From the NCBI GenBank assembly GCA_015062635.1, contig SUUF01000001.1, positions 1-48,763 of the forward strand: a DNA stretch of 48,763 bases, in the 5' to 3' direction. The notes beneath the pieces were generated by a model. The model saw nothing but the letters and a program-made list of their open reading frames with translations, ran no database searches and had not been told where the DNA came from. A program made the translations under genes and the position numbers. Positions 26,267 to 35,505 of this stretch are shown here, piece by piece. This DNA is from Coriobacteriaceae bacterium. GTDB lineage: Bacteria > Actinomycetota > Coriobacteriia > Coriobacteriales > Eggerthellaceae. How positions within the stretch are numbered: position 1 is the stretch's first letter; each line of letters opens with the position of its first letter.

Positions 26267-28801
26267 CTAATCGTTGGCCTCGAAGGCCTTGATGCTCTCG
26301 AGTTCCAGCTCATCGACCAGTACCTCGCGCGGCTTGCTGCCGTTCGCGGGCCCGACGATGCCCTTCTCCTCGAGCATGTCCATTATACGGCCTGCTCGCG
26401 AATATCCAATGCTGAAGTGGCGTTGGATATTCGATGTAGAACCGAACTTCGCGCCCACCACGAGCTCGGCCGCATCCCACAGCAGCGGGTCCTCGTTGCT
26501 CGCGCTGCCATTGCTGCCCGACACCGGCGTGCCCATGCTCATGAGGTTCGTCTTCAGGATGTCGTTATGGTATTCCGGCTCGCCCTGCTCCTTCAGGTGG
26601 TTCACGACGGCCTCGATCTCGTCGGGGCTCACGAAGCAACCCTGCAGGCGCACGGGCTTCGGGAACTCGGGCTTGCCGAACAGCATGTCGCCGTTGCCGA
26701 TGAGGTTCTCGGCGCCGGTGGTGTCGAGGATGACGCGCGAGTCGATGCCCGAGGCGACGGTGAGCGCCATGCGGTTCGTGATGTTCGCCTTGATGAGGCC
26801 GGTGACGACATTCGTCGAGGGACGCTGCGTCGCGACGATCATGTGGATGCCCGCCGCACGCGCGAGCTGCGCGATGCGCGAGATGCTGAACTCGACGTCC
26901 TTGCCCACGTTCATCATGAGGTCGGCGAGCTCGTCGATGACGATGACGATATAGGGCATCTGCTTCGCGGGCTCGGCGCCCTCCTCGTCGAGCACGCCCT
27001 GGTGCACCTTCGTGTTGTACTGGCCGATGTCGCGCGCGCCCACCTTCGAGAACACCTTCAGTCGGCGCTCCATCTCGGCCACGCCCCACGAGAGGGCGCT
27101 CGCCGCCTCGCGCGGCTCGGTGACCACCGGTACGTACAGGTGCGGGATGCCGTTGTAGGGCGCGAACTCGACGCGTTTCGGGTCGATCATGATGAAGCGT
27201 ACCTCGTCGGGTGTGGCGCGCATCAATATGCTCATGATCATCGAGTTGATCGAGATCGACTTGCCAGAACCCGTCGTGCCGCCGACCAGCAGGTGCGGCA
27301 TCTTCGCGAGGTCGAACACCATCTTATGGCCCTCGACGTCCTCGCCGATGGCCACCTGCAGCGGGCCGGGCTTGGCCGCGGGCAGGATATCGCCCAGGTA
27401 AACGTTCTGGCGCACCTTGTTCGGTACCTCGACGCCCACGTAGTTCGTGCCCGGGATGGGCGCGAAGATGCGCACGCCCGGCGCCGCCAACGCGAGCGCG
27501 ATATCGTCGGTGAGGTTCGTTATCTTGTTCACGCGGATGCCCGAGGGAAGGTCGATCTTGAACAGCGTGACCGTGGGACCGGCCACCCAGCCCACGACAT
27601 CGACCGGCACGCCGAAATCCTCGAGCGTCTGCTGCAGCAGCTCCGCCGTATCCTGCAGGCTCTCTTCGCTCTCGCGCTTCTTGTCACGCGCGCCCGACTT
27701 CTTCAGCAGCTTCATCGGCGGAAGCTCGAACCCTTCCGTGGCCTGCGGGAATGCGAGCGTCGCCGCCTGAGACGGCTTCTTTGCGGCCTTCTTCCGGGAT
27801 ACAGGCGCCTGCTTGGCCGCACCGAGCTTGCGCGTGAGCTGCGAAGGGGGCTCCTCCTCGTCGAAGCAGCGCGTCTTCGCATCGGCGATGTCGACGACCT
27901 CGGCGTCGATCACGTCATCGAAGCGTTGCGTGGCCGCGTTCGCCGACACGCGCCGCGAGCGCTTCGGCTGCGGCGCAGGCGCCGATCCGAGCCGCATCGT
28001 CTTGCGGTTGGCCGATTGCGGCATCTGCTCGAACCCGCCGATCGTCGGCGCGGCTTCGAGCGCGGGCTGCTGCCTGCGTGCCTGACGGCGGCCCAGCAGC
28101 CCCTTGCGTGCGGGCGCGCCGCCGCTGAACACGGGTTGCTCTGCCGTCTGCTGCTGCGCCTGCGCCTGCTGCATGCGCTTGCGCTCGCGCAGCTCGTGCA
28201 CGCGGTCGATGAGGCTGTTGATGGTGAACCCGATGATCATGAGCGCGACGATGATGACGCCGACGAGCACGATGACAGACACCGCGAGGCCGAGGTATTG
28301 CAACCCCGCCCAGGCGATGCCCGCGCCCACATAGCCGCCCTGCGCGAGCAGGTTCTGCCGCAGGAACAGCTTGTCGAGCGTCGAGAGGTCGGCGCCGGGC
28401 GTGAACAGGCCCATGATGCCCAAGATGGCCAGGAATATGAGGAAGAGACCCACCGCGACGCGCGTGGGCATCTTCTGCCGTTGGAAGCGGATGATGAAGC
28501 TCACGCCGATGAGCAGCAAAAACGCCGGCAGCACATAGGCGCCCGCACCGAACGCGAGGCGCAGCACCTCCGAGAGCACCGAGGTCACGACCGCCTTCGA
28601 CGGAATCATCATCATCGCGAAGAGCGCGATGCCCAGCACGATGAAGACGACGCCGCAGATATCCCGCTTCGTGCGCTCGTCGACGAAACCGCCGCTCTCG
28701 TAGGGCGCGGCCGCCACATTGGCCGCCTGCGCCTTCCGCTGCGCCGATTTCACCGCAGGGGAATTGGCCCTGCCCTGTTTCTGCTGTTGCTTCTTCGCCA
28801 A
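26267..28801 (-). CDS. ftsK: DNA translocase FtsK/SpoIIIE
   Basis: FtsK pumps chromosomal DNA through the closing septum and positions the termini. The 844-aa protein has four to five N-terminal membrane helices (about 47-195), a Pro/Arg-rich linker (to about 385), the RecA-like motor with P-loop GGTTGSGKS and Walker B VIVIDELADLM, and a C-terminal winged-helix gamma domain (SNIQRHFSIGYSRAGRIMD) that reads polarity sequences. The start is TTG 28801, with GGGAG 7 nt upstream. It is followed after 21 bp by the rodZ-like gene. Confidence 0.96.
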   Translation of the reverse strand: MAKKQQQKQGRANSPAVKSAQRKAQAANVAAAPYESGGFVDERTKRDICGVVFIVLGIALFAMMMIPSKAVVTSVLSEVLRLAFGAGAYVLPAFLLLIGVSFIIRFQRQKMPTRVAVGLFLIFLAILGIMGLFTPGADLSTLDKLFLRQNLLAQGGYVGAGIAWAGLQYLGLAVSVIVLVGVIIVALMIIGFTINSLIDRVHELRERKRMQQAQAQQQTAEQPVFSGGAPARKGLLGRRQARRQQPALEAAPTIGGFEQMPQSANRKTMRLGSAPAPQPKRSRRVSANAATQRFDDVIDAEVVDIADAKTRCFDEEEPPSQLTRKLGAAKQAPVSRKKAAKKPSQAATLAFPQATEGFELPPMKLLKKSGARDKKRESEESLQDTAELLQQTLEDFGVPVDVVGWVAGPTVTLFKIDLPSGIRVNKITNLTDDIALALAAPGVRIFAPIPGTNYVGVEVPNKVRQNVYLGDILPAAKPGPLQVAIGEDVEGHKMVFDLAKMPHLLVGGTTGSGKSISINSMIMSILMRATPDEVRFIMIDPKRVEFAPYNGIPHLYVPVVTEPREAASALSWGVAEMERRLKVFSKVGARDIGQYNTKVHQGVLDEEGAEPAKQMPYIVIVIDELADLMMNVGKDVEFSISRIAQLARAAGIHMIVATQRPSTNVVTGLIKANITNRMALTVASGIDSRVILDTTGAENLIGNGDMLFGKPEFPKPVRLQGCFVSPDEIEAVVNHLKEQGEPEYHNDILKTNLMSMGTPVSGSNGSASNEDPLLWDAAELVVGAKFGSTSNIQRHFSIGYSRAGRIMDMLEEKGIVGPANGSKPREVLVDELELESIKAFEAND

Positions 28802-28847
28802 ACGATTACTCCCGGAAAGTGCGTTTCATCTGCGTTTTACCCACGGA

Positions 28848-28853
28848 AGTATA
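28848..28853 (-). promoter_or_regulatory. Likely -10 box of ftsK
   Basis: Minus-strand TATACT lies about 47 nt upstream of the ftsK start in the 106-bp gap after licD. The -35 is poor. A hairpin with G-U pairs (CGTTCGGA/TTCGGACG) just upstream could end the licD transcript. Confidence 0.45.
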
Positions 28854-28907
28854 CCCCAATGCACGCAGCCGTCCGAAAACATCCGAACGACTCCACATGG
28901 CAGGCGC

Positions 28908-29696
28908 TTACAGCCGGTACGCCTCGGCGAAATGGGCTGGAGCCTCGACGGGGGTGCGCCAATCGCCGTACTCGGCGGTCAGGCATTCCTCGTACCCGAT
29001 CGGCGCCCAGTATTCGCGGTCCTCGAACGGAAGCTTCACGGTCTCGGCCATCCACGCATAGTCGTACTTCAGCAACCGGCGCCGTTTGCCGCCATACAGG
29101 CACACGGCGTCGCTCGGCACCCGGCTCTGCGCACGCGAGAGGCTGTCGACCTCGTTCGCGATGAGCTGCGGGCTCACGAACAGCCGCGCGATGGGGCACA
29201 CGATGCGCTTCGCGAGCTTGATGGGCAGCGTGCTTCCCGAACGCGGGTCGGTGGCGGCCACGAAGCCGATGCGCTTCAGCAGGTAGCAGCGCTTCTTTAT
29301 CTCTTCGGCCTCGGGCGTCACCCAATCGAGCGGGAAGATGTCGACCCACAGCCCCGAGCAGTATTCCTCGCGGATGTAGGTCTGCTTCACGAACGTGGTC
29401 GTGTCGATGACCTTCGCCATGTAGTTGGGCGAGTTCAGCTTGCGCGGCGCCTGAATCGCGAAGCGGTCGGACGAGCGCCACTCGTCGAAGTGCTCGACGA
29501 GCGTGTCGTAATCGTCGCGCAGCATCATCAGGTCGAGGTCGTCGTCCCACGGGATGAACCCCTTGTGGCGCGCGGCGCCCAGCAAATTGCCGGACGACAG
29601 GTAATAGGTGAGCCCATGCGCTTCGCAGATGGCGGCCACCTCGTCCGCGATCTGCATCTGGATCTCGCGCACTTCGTCGACAGTCAAGCGTTCCAT
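28908..29696 (-). CDS. LicD family phosphotransferase
   Basis: A 262-aa LicD-type nucleotidyltransferase-fold protein. Signature: YYLSSGNLLGAARHKGFI followed by PWDDDLDLMM, the metal-binding acidic cluster (about residues 31-58). LicD enzymes transfer phosphocholine or similar phosphate-linked groups onto teichoic acids, lipopolysaccharide or other glycans; fungal and animal relatives (fukutin) transfer ribitol phosphate. It lies 24 bp downstream of tagD, so a substrate from CDP-glycerol metabolism is a reasonable guess but not proven. GGTGGGG lies just before the ATG. It is an insertion into the usual rnj-ftsK order. Confidence 0.85.
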   Translation of the reverse strand: MERLTVDEVREIQMQIADEVAAICEAHGLTYYLSSGNLLGAARHKGFIPWDDDLDLMMLRDDYDTLVEHFDEWRSSDRFAIQAPRKLNSPNYMAKVIDTTTFVKQTYIREEYCSGLWVDIFPLDWVTPEAEEIKKRCYLLKRIGFVAATDPRSGSTLPIKLAKRIVCPIARLFVSPQLIANEVDSLSRAQSRVPSDAVCLYGGKRRRLLKYDYAWMAETVKLPFEDREYWAPIGYEECLTAEYGDWRTPVEAPAHFAEAYRL

Positions 29697-29720
29697 TGCC
29701 CCACCGGCCCTTTCCGCGGC

Positions 29721-30167
29721 TTATGCCTTCGCTTCGTCGTCAGAGAGCTGCTGGCGAATGCCCGAGGTGCTTATCCCGTGCGTGTACGGGAGGTACTCGA
29801 TGCAGGCGCCGAGCTCGGCGAACTGCGCCTCGGTCTTCAAGTAGCGCTCGGATCCCTTCCAGTCGTCGCCCGAGAACAGCACGTCGAACTTGAATCGCTC
29901 GAGCGCGATCATCTTGTCGTTCGTCGTCTCGATGTCGACGATCTGCGCATCGTCGACGCATTTCAGCGCCCGCAGGATGCGCGCCCGGTCCTCCTCGGGA
30001 ATCACCGGGTCCTTATGCTTCACGACGCGCACGTATTCATCGTCGCACACGCCGACGATCAGCACGTCGCACATCTCCTTGCAGCGCTCCAGCAGATTCA
30101 AGTGACCCACATGGAACAAGTCGAAAACGCCGCAGGTGTATCCCACATGGTATTTCTTTTCGCTCAT
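29721..30167 (-). CDS. tagD: Glycerol-3-phosphate cytidylyltransferase
   Basis: The enzyme makes CDP-glycerol from CTP and glycerol-3-phosphate, the donor for glycerophosphotransferases such as the two at 186 and 2660. The 148-aa protein has the cytidylyltransferase HxGH motif (FDLFHVGH, residues 16-22) and ISTSGIR near the C-terminus. Other cytidylyltransferases of this fold (ethanolamine or choline phosphate) are possible, but the TagD likeness (GYTCGVFD, GDDWKGSERY) is good. A GGAAGGGG ribosome site precedes the ATG. It follows rnj by 21 bp and is followed by licD. Confidence 0.85.
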   Translation of the reverse strand: MSEKKYHVGYTCGVFDLFHVGHLNLLERCKEMCDVLIVGVCDDEYVRVVKHKDPVIPEEDRARILRALKCVDDAQIVDIETTNDKMIALERFKFDVLFSGDDWKGSERYLKTEAQFAELGACIEYLPYTHGISTSGIRQQLSDDEAKA

Positions 30168-30188
30168 GGTGCGCCCCTTCCGTCGCGC

Positions 30189-32054
30189 TTACACATCCAA
30201 AACGTTGACGATGACCATCGGGCGCTGCTTTATCTCTTCCCAGAGCACCTTCAGCAGCGCGTTGCGGCACGCCTTCTTGATCTCCTTTGTCGCGGAACCC
30301 GCGTCGAGCGCGTCCTGCAGCGCACGGCGCACCCGCGACTGCGCCTCGGACACGAGGTCGGCATCGCTCGTGATGCCGTGCATCTCGACCAGCACGTTGC
30401 CGATGATGCGGTTCTGCAAGCGGTCGATGGCGCAGGCCACGGTCGCGAAGCCCTGCGCCGCGAGGCTGCTGCGCTCGTCGAGCACGTCCTGGCTCGTATC
30501 GCCCACGCGCAGGCCGTCGACGAGCACGATGCCGTTCTGCACCTGTTCGCCCAATCGCACGCCCTTCGCGGATAGCTCGAGCGTGTCGCCGTTTTCCATG
30601 ATGAAGATGTTTTCGGCCGGCACGCCCGTGAGCTCGCCGAGCTTCGCATGGGCACGCAGGTGGATGGCCTCGCCGTGCACCGGCACGAACGCGCGCGGGC
30701 GGGCGATGGAGAGCACGATCTTCAGCTCTTCCGATCCGCCGTGCCCGGAAACGTGCACGAGGTCGCGTCGCTTGTCCCACACGTCGGCGCCGACCTTGGC
30801 CAACAGGTTCATGACCTTCGTGACGGCCTTCTCGTTGCCCGGCACCGGCGTGGCCGAGATGATGACGGTGTCACCGGCGTCGAGGCTGATGGTCTTGTGG
30901 TTCCCGCTCGCGATGCGCGCGAGGGCAGAAAGGGGCTCGCCCTGGCTGCCGGTGCACATCACGACGATTTCCTCGGGCGGCACGCCCTTGATGTCGTAGG
31001 CGTCGATGAGGTCGTCATCGCTCACATGCAGGTAGCCCAGACGGCGCGCGATATCGGTGTTCTGCACCATCGAACGGCCGGTCACGACGACCTTGCGGCC
31101 GCTTTCCACCGCCGCGTCGCAGATCTGTTGCATGCGATGGATGTGGCTCGCGAACGACGCGATGACCACGCGGCCCGTGGCCTGGCCGATGATGCGGCGC
31201 AGCGCCTTGCCCACTTCCGCCTCGCTCGGCGTGAACGTGGGGATGGTCGCGTTCGTGGAGTCGGACATCATGAGGTCGACGCCGATCTCGCCGAAGCGCG
31301 CGAGCGCGCCGAAGTCGGTGTAGACGCCGTCGATGGGGCTCTGGTCGAGCTTGAAGTCGCCGGTGTGCAGCACGGTGCCAGCCGGGCTCTGGAAGAACAC
31401 GCCCACCGACCCGGGAATCGAGTGGTTCACCGAGAAGAAGTCGCAGGTGAAGCACCCCAGCTTGATTTGCTCGCCCGGTTTGATCTCGATGAGCTTCGCG
31501 TTTTTCACGCGATGCTCCTTGAACTTGCCCTCGATGAGCCCGAGGGTCATCTTCGTGCCGTAGATGGCGACCTCGTCCTCGAGGTCCTTCAGCAGGTACG
31601 GCAGCGCGCCGGTGTGGTCTTCATGGCCGTGCGTGATGACGATGCCGCGCAGCTTCTCGGCGTTCTGCAGCAGGTACGAGTAATCGGGCAGGATGAGGTC
31701 GATGCCCGGATGGCTGTCATCGGGGAACATGCAGCCCGCGTCGTCGAGCACGATGTCGTCGCCGCACTCGAAGACGGTCATGTTCTTGCCGATGGCATCG
31801 AGGCCGCCGAGCGGGATGACCTTCAAGACGGCATCGGGGTCTTTGCCCGGCGTGTCGAAATTGCGGCGGCGGTCGGCTTCCGACACGCGCTGCGCGCCGG
31901 CGCTCCCCCGCGAAATGTGCGGACGCTCGCGCTCGAGCTGCACATGCTTGTAATACTGCGTGCGGTTATGCTGCGCCGCAGCCTGCGCATTCGCACGCTT
32001 CGAAGCCGCACGGCCCTCGGTCGCGCGGTTTTCCTTCCTATTCTGTTCTGACAT
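30189..32054 (-). CDS. rnj: Ribonuclease J
   Basis: RNase J is a metallo-beta-lactamase-fold 5'-3' exonuclease and endonuclease for mRNA decay and rRNA processing. The 621-aa protein carries HGHEDHTGALPY, the zinc-binding motif, a beta-CASP domain (VMSDSTNAT-like LMMSDSTNA, then SHIHRMQQI) and a C-terminal domain. The first 75 residues before the catalytic domain are Arg/Ala/Gln-rich and basic, absent from Bacillus RNase J. The ATG is well placed (GAAGGAAGAG), so the extension is probably translated. It lies between dapA and tagD. Confidence 0.95.
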   Translation of the reverse strand: MSEQNRKENRATEGRAASKRANAQAAAQHNRTQYYKHVQLERERPHISRGSAGAQRVSEADRRRNFDTPGKDPDAVLKVIPLGGLDAIGKNMTVFECGDDIVLDDAGCMFPDDSHPGIDLILPDYSYLLQNAEKLRGIVITHGHEDHTGALPYLLKDLEDEVAIYGTKMTLGLIEGKFKEHRVKNAKLIEIKPGEQIKLGCFTCDFFSVNHSIPGSVGVFFQSPAGTVLHTGDFKLDQSPIDGVYTDFGALARFGEIGVDLMMSDSTNATIPTFTPSEAEVGKALRRIIGQATGRVVIASFASHIHRMQQICDAAVESGRKVVVTGRSMVQNTDIARRLGYLHVSDDDLIDAYDIKGVPPEEIVVMCTGSQGEPLSALARIASGNHKTISLDAGDTVIISATPVPGNEKAVTKVMNLLAKVGADVWDKRRDLVHVSGHGGSEELKIVLSIARPRAFVPVHGEAIHLRAHAKLGELTGVPAENIFIMENGDTLELSAKGVRLGEQVQNGIVLVDGLRVGDTSQDVLDERSSLAAQGFATVACAIDRLQNRIIGNVLVEMHGITSDADLVSEAQSRVRRALQDALDAGSATKEIKKACRNALLKVLWEEIKQRPMVIVNVLDV

Positions 32055-32087
32055 CTCTTCCTTCTGTTTGCTTTCCCATTACATAAC

Positions 32088-32117
32088 GCGCGCACGGCCG
32101 TCTGGCCGTCCGCGCGC
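32088..32117 (-). terminator. Long GC hairpin between dapA and rnj
   Basis: GCGCGC-ACGGCC pairs with GGCCGT-(CC)-GCGCGC around a 4-nt loop; the two extra C form a bulge. There is no U-tract. It may attenuate read-through or be a processing site upstream of rnj. Confidence 0.45.
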
Positions 32118-32155
32118 TTCATTTCGGCGCACCGCTTCCGGCGCGCATTCACGTG

Positions 32156-33055
32156 TTACAGGACGCCCACCTGGCGCATGACCTCGGCAAGCTCGGCCGA
32201 CTGCTCGGGCGTTGCGGGGATCAGCGGAAGGCGCAGGCCGCCCACCGGGAATCCCGCGAGGTTCAGCGCCTCCTTCACCATGATGGGGTTCGAGGTGATG
32301 AAGAGCTCCTTCATCAGCGGCAGCAGCGCCTCGTTCGCCTTGGCGGCCGCCTCCCAGTCGCCGGCCGCGCACAGGTCGACGACCTCGCGCATACGCGCAG
32401 GCGCCACGTTGCCGATGGTCGAGATGATGCCGGCGCCGCCCATCTTCATGATGTCGTAGGTCTGCTCATCTTCGCCGGAATACACGTAGAAGCCCTTCGG
32501 AGCAGCATCGATGATCTGCCCGATCTGCTCGAGGTTGCCGCTCGCCTCCTTCACGCCGACGATGTTGTCGACATCGTTGGCAAGGCGCAGCGTGGTCTCG
32601 GGCAGCATGTTGATGACGCAGCGGCCCGGGATGTTGTAGAGGATGCACGGCAGGTCGATGGCCTCTGCGATCGTGCGGAAGTGCTGGTAGAGGCCCTCTT
32701 GCGGGGGCTTGTTGTAATACGGCACGACGAGCATGCAGCCGTCGACGCCGAGCTTTTCGACTTCGCGTGCGAACTGCACGGTGTCGGCCGTGCAGTTGTC
32801 GCCGACGTTCGCCACGATGGGCACCCGCCCGCTCACGGCCTCAACGACGGCGCTGAACAGCTTCATCTTCTGCGGATAGAACACCGTGGGGCTCTCGCCC
32901 GTGGTGCCGTTGATGACAAGGCCGTCGGCTCCATTGTCGACGAGGCGTTTCGCAAGCGCCTGAGCCTGGTCAAGATCGAGCTCGCCCTCCTTGTCGAACG
33001 GGGTCACCATCGCGGGGATCATCGTTCCAAAAATCGGCTTGCTATCGTAGACCAT
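32156..33055 (-). CDS. dapA: 4-hydroxy-tetrahydrodipicolinate synthase
   Basis: DapA condenses pyruvate with aspartate semialdehyde, the first committed step towards diaminopimelate and lysine. The 299-aa TIM-barrel has GTTGE (50-54), Tyr140 in ILYNIPGR and Lys169 in GVKEASG as the Schiff-base lysine. All expected catalytic residues are present. ATG 33055 follows GAAGGGA. It sits downstream of dapB with a 112-bp gap and upstream of rnj, an order shared with many actinobacteria. Confidence 0.96.
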   Translation of the reverse strand: MVYDSKPIFGTMIPAMVTPFDKEGELDLDQAQALAKRLVDNGADGLVINGTTGESPTVFYPQKMKLFSAVVEAVSGRVPIVANVGDNCTADTVQFAREVEKLGVDGCMLVVPYYNKPPQEGLYQHFRTIAEAIDLPCILYNIPGRCVINMLPETTLRLANDVDNIVGVKEASGNLEQIGQIIDAAPKGFYVYSGEDEQTYDIMKMGGAGIISTIGNVAPARMREVVDLCAAGDWEAAAKANEALLPLMKELFITSNPIMVKEALNLAGFPVGGLRLPLIPATPEQSAELAEVMRQVGVL

Positions 33056-33141
33056 GCCAGAGTCCCTTCATTCGAGTTTCGCGCCGTCGGAACCGGTTTT
33101 CCGCGGCATCGGCGGGTCGAGCCCGCGCCATTTCAAGGATT

Positions 33142-33162
33142 ATCCCACGCAAAAGCGGGGAT
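33142..33162 (-). terminator. Small hairpin downstream of dapB
   Basis: On the minus strand ATCCC-CGC and GCG-T-GGGAT pair around TTTT with one bulged T. No U-tract follows. Possible partial terminator between dapB and dapA. Confidence 0.35.
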
Positions 33163-33167
33163 GCCCG

Positions 33168-33935
33168 TTAAAACATGAAGTTTTCCAAACCAACGATGAG
33201 GCCCGACCGCTCGCGGACGTTTCGAACCGCCAGCAGCACGCCAGGCATATACGAGGTGCGGTCCCACGAGTCGTGCCGGATGGAAAGCGACTGCCCCATC
33301 GACCCGAACAGCACCTCCTGGCTCGCCACGTAGCCCATCGAGCGCACCGAATGCACCGGGACGCCCTCGACGTCGGCGCCGCGCGCGCCCTCGCAGCCGG
33401 GCAGCTCGCTCTCGCGCCCGGGAACGGCCGGCGCGCCCTTACGGGCGGCGGCGATGATCTCGGCCGTGCGCTTCGCGGTGCCCGACGGGGCGTCCTTCTT
33501 GCGCGCATGGTGGAACTCGATGACCTCAGCCTCGTCGAGATACGGTGCCGCCATCTCGGCGAAGCGCATCATCAGCACCGCGCCCACCGTGAAGTTCGGG
33601 GCCACGAACAGGCAGGTTCCCTCGGGCGCGAGCGTCGCGAGCTCGTCGAGCGTGTCATTCGAGAGGCCCGTCGTTCCGATGACGCAATCGACGCCCGCCG
33701 GCAGCGCGGCGCGGATATTGCCCTCGACGACATCGGGCTGCGTGAAGTCGACCATCACGTCAAACGATTCGGACGCGAGCGCCGACACGACATCCGCATA
33801 CACGGGAAAACCGCAGCCGTCCTTCGCAAACGGGTCGATGCCGCATACGAGCTGCATGTCGTCGGCGCCGTTCACCGCGTCCACAACCGCCTGGCCCATG
33901 CGCCCGGCACACCCAGAAACCGCAACCTTGATCAT
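33168..33935 (-). CDS. dapB: 4-hydroxy-tetrahydrodipicolinate reductase
   Basis: DapB reduces the DapA product with NAD(P)H to tetrahydrodipicolinate. The 255-aa protein starts MIKVAVSGCAGRMGQAVV, with the GxxGxxG dinucleotide motif (Cys replaces one usual position), and contains EFHHARKKDAPSGTA, the substrate-binding and catalytic stretch with His-His and Lys. ATG 33935 follows GAGGAGGAG; the longer frame to 34058 is not supported. It is followed by dapA and preceded by the M16 peptidase. Confidence 0.96.
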   Translation of the reverse strand: MIKVAVSGCAGRMGQAVVDAVNGADDMQLVCGIDPFAKDGCGFPVYADVVSALASESFDVMVDFTQPDVVEGNIRAALPAGVDCVIGTTGLSNDTLDELATLAPEGTCLFVAPNFTVGAVLMMRFAEMAAPYLDEAEVIEFHHARKKDAPSGTAKRTAEIIAAARKGAPAVPGRESELPGCEGARGADVEGVPVHSVRSMGYVASQEVLFGSMGQSLSIRHDSWDRTSYMPGVLLAVRNVRERSGLIVGLENFMF

Positions 33936-34124
33936 CGTCTCCTCCTCGATTCGCGCGGTGCGGCCTTCCAGTCGGAGGAAGCGCCGTGCACCGTTCTTCG
34001 CTTGTTTCGACGATGATACTAGCAAACCTGCACCCGCCGCGCATGCCCGGGCGCGCATGGGCGGGAAAAAACCCCGTTTGCCTGGTGGATGGCGTCATTC
34101 GCGCCATGGGGCGGCGCCGAGCCG

Positions 34125-35381
34125 TCACCCCATGACCAAGGAGCGGGCCTCATCTTCGCCATAGGGCGAGATGACGGCGGCCGTGGGCGATGCCGTCAGG
34201 TAGCGCTCGGCGACGGCGCGCACGTCCTCGGGGGTCACGCTCCGGTAGCGCTCGATGAGCTCGGAGACCCCGGTCTGCGGAAGGCCCAGCGTCTCGCGGC
34301 GTCCGATGCGCGCCATGCGGTCGCTCGTCGATTCCACGCCCAGCAGCAACTGCCCGCAGATGACCTCGCACGAACGCTTCACCTCTTCCGGCGTCGGCGG
34401 TTCCTCGGCGATGCGCGCGAGCTCGCGGCGGATGATGGCCATCGCCTTCCCCAGGTTCTCGGGACGCGTGCCGCAGTACACGTAGAACTGGCCGGCGTCG
34501 CTGTAGGCGTTCGACCCGGCCATCACGGTGTAGGCCAGGCCATTCTTCTCGCGCACCTCTTGGAAGAGCCGGCTCGACATCGAGCCGCCCAGGATGGCGG
34601 CGAGCGTGGTGCCCGCGAAGCGGAACGGATCGCCTGCGGCATACCAGGGGAAACCGTATACGATATGCGCCTGCTCGATGTCGCGTTTCTGCGCGACGAA
34701 GCTCCTGCGGCCGGCCTCGACGGCCTTGACGCGCACGCGGCGCTCGCCCACCCGCACACCGGATAGGGCGTGCTGCACCTTCTTCACAAGCCGCCCGTGG
34801 TCGATGTTGCCCACCGCCGCCACGACGAGGTTGCCGCTGTGGTAATGCTCGTCGTGGAAGGCCCGGCAATCGGCGTGCTGGTAGGCCCGCACGAGCTCGC
34901 GCTGCCCCAGCACCGGGCGGCCGAGGGGATGCGTGGGCATGAGCTCGCCCATGTACAGCTCGAACACATGGTCGTCGGGCTGGTCCTCGCTGCGGGCTAT
35001 CTCCTCGACCACGACCTCGCGTTCGGTGACGATATCCTCGTCGCGGAAGCTGGAGTAGACCACCATGTCGGCGAGCAAGGGCAGCACATCATCGAGCCGC
35101 TCGTCGACGAAGCGCGCGTAAAAGCAGGTGCATTCCTTCGAGGTGAACGCGTTCGACTCGGCACCGAGCGCGTCGAAGGCCTCGGAAACCTCGAGCGCCG
35201 ACATCGTCGGCGTCCCCTTGAACATCATATGTTCCATGAAGTGCGCGAGTCCCGCCTGGTCAGGCCGCTCGTCACGGCTTCCCACGCGGTACCAGAAACC
35301 CATCGTCACGCTGCGCACCCAGGGCATCGATTCCGACACGATCGTCAGGCCATTATCCAACACGGTCTTTTCAACTGGCAT
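34125..35381 (-). CDS. M16 family zinc peptidase (PepR-like)
   Basis: A 418-aa processing-peptidase-like metalloprotease. The inverted zinc motif HFMEH lies at residues 47-51 (His47, catalytic Glu50, His51), and a third ligand Glu127 falls at the expected distance. The C-terminal half is the inactive M16 domain with GGSMSSRLFQEVREKNGLAY. Substrates are unknown; the family forms a closed chamber that cuts small polypeptides. AAGGGGAG precedes ATG. The position between pnp and dapB is typical for actinobacteria, apart from the TetR gene inserted upstream. Confidence 0.93.
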   Translation of the reverse strand: MPVEKTVLDNGLTIVSESMPWVRSVTMGFWYRVGSRDERPDQAGLAHFMEHMMFKGTPTMSALEVSEAFDALGAESNAFTSKECTCFYARFVDERLDDVLPLLADMVVYSSFRDEDIVTEREVVVEEIARSEDQPDDHVFELYMGELMPTHPLGRPVLGQRELVRAYQHADCRAFHDEHYHSGNLVVAAVGNIDHGRLVKKVQHALSGVRVGERRVRVKAVEAGRRSFVAQKRDIEQAHIVYGFPWYAAGDPFRFAGTTLAAILGGSMSSRLFQEVREKNGLAYTVMAGSNAYSDAGQFYVYCGTRPENLGKAMAIIRRELARIAEEPPTPEEVKRSCEVICGQLLLGVESTSDRMARIGRRETLGLPQTGVSELIERYRSVTPEDVRAVAERYLTASPTAAVISPYGEDEARSLVMG

Positions 35382-35450
35382 GTTCTCCCCTTGTCTTTCG
35401 GTCGCACATCATGATAGCCGAACCCGCAACGCGCAAAACGGCACAATAAT

Positions 35451-35477
35451 GCGCCCGCATCGATCGGATGCGGGCGC
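35451..35477 (-). terminator. Terminator of the TetR-family gene
   Basis: A perfect 11-bp stem (GCGCCCGCATC / GATGCGGGCGC) with a 5-nt loop lies 28 bp beyond the stop. On the minus strand ATTATTGT follows, a weak U-tract. Confidence 0.65.
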
Positions 35478-35505
35478 GGATGGCGAGCCGTTTGATTATC
35501 TGCGG

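Noticed and set aside
28201..28801. Full-length SpoIIIE as evidence of sporulation
   Set aside because: FtsK and SpoIIIE cannot be separated by sequence here, and apart from SpoVS, which also occurs in non-sporulators, no sporulation gene is present.
26258..29164. 968-aa plus-strand open frame antisense to ftsK and licD
   Set aside because: His/Arg/Asp-rich shadow of GC-rich coding DNA; the opposite strand encodes complete FtsK and LicD.
34030..34100. Terminator downstream of the M16 peptidase gene (CGGG-AAAAAA-CCCCG)
   Set aside because: The stem is 4-5 bp and the A/T run lies in the loop, so it is not a convincing terminator on either strand.
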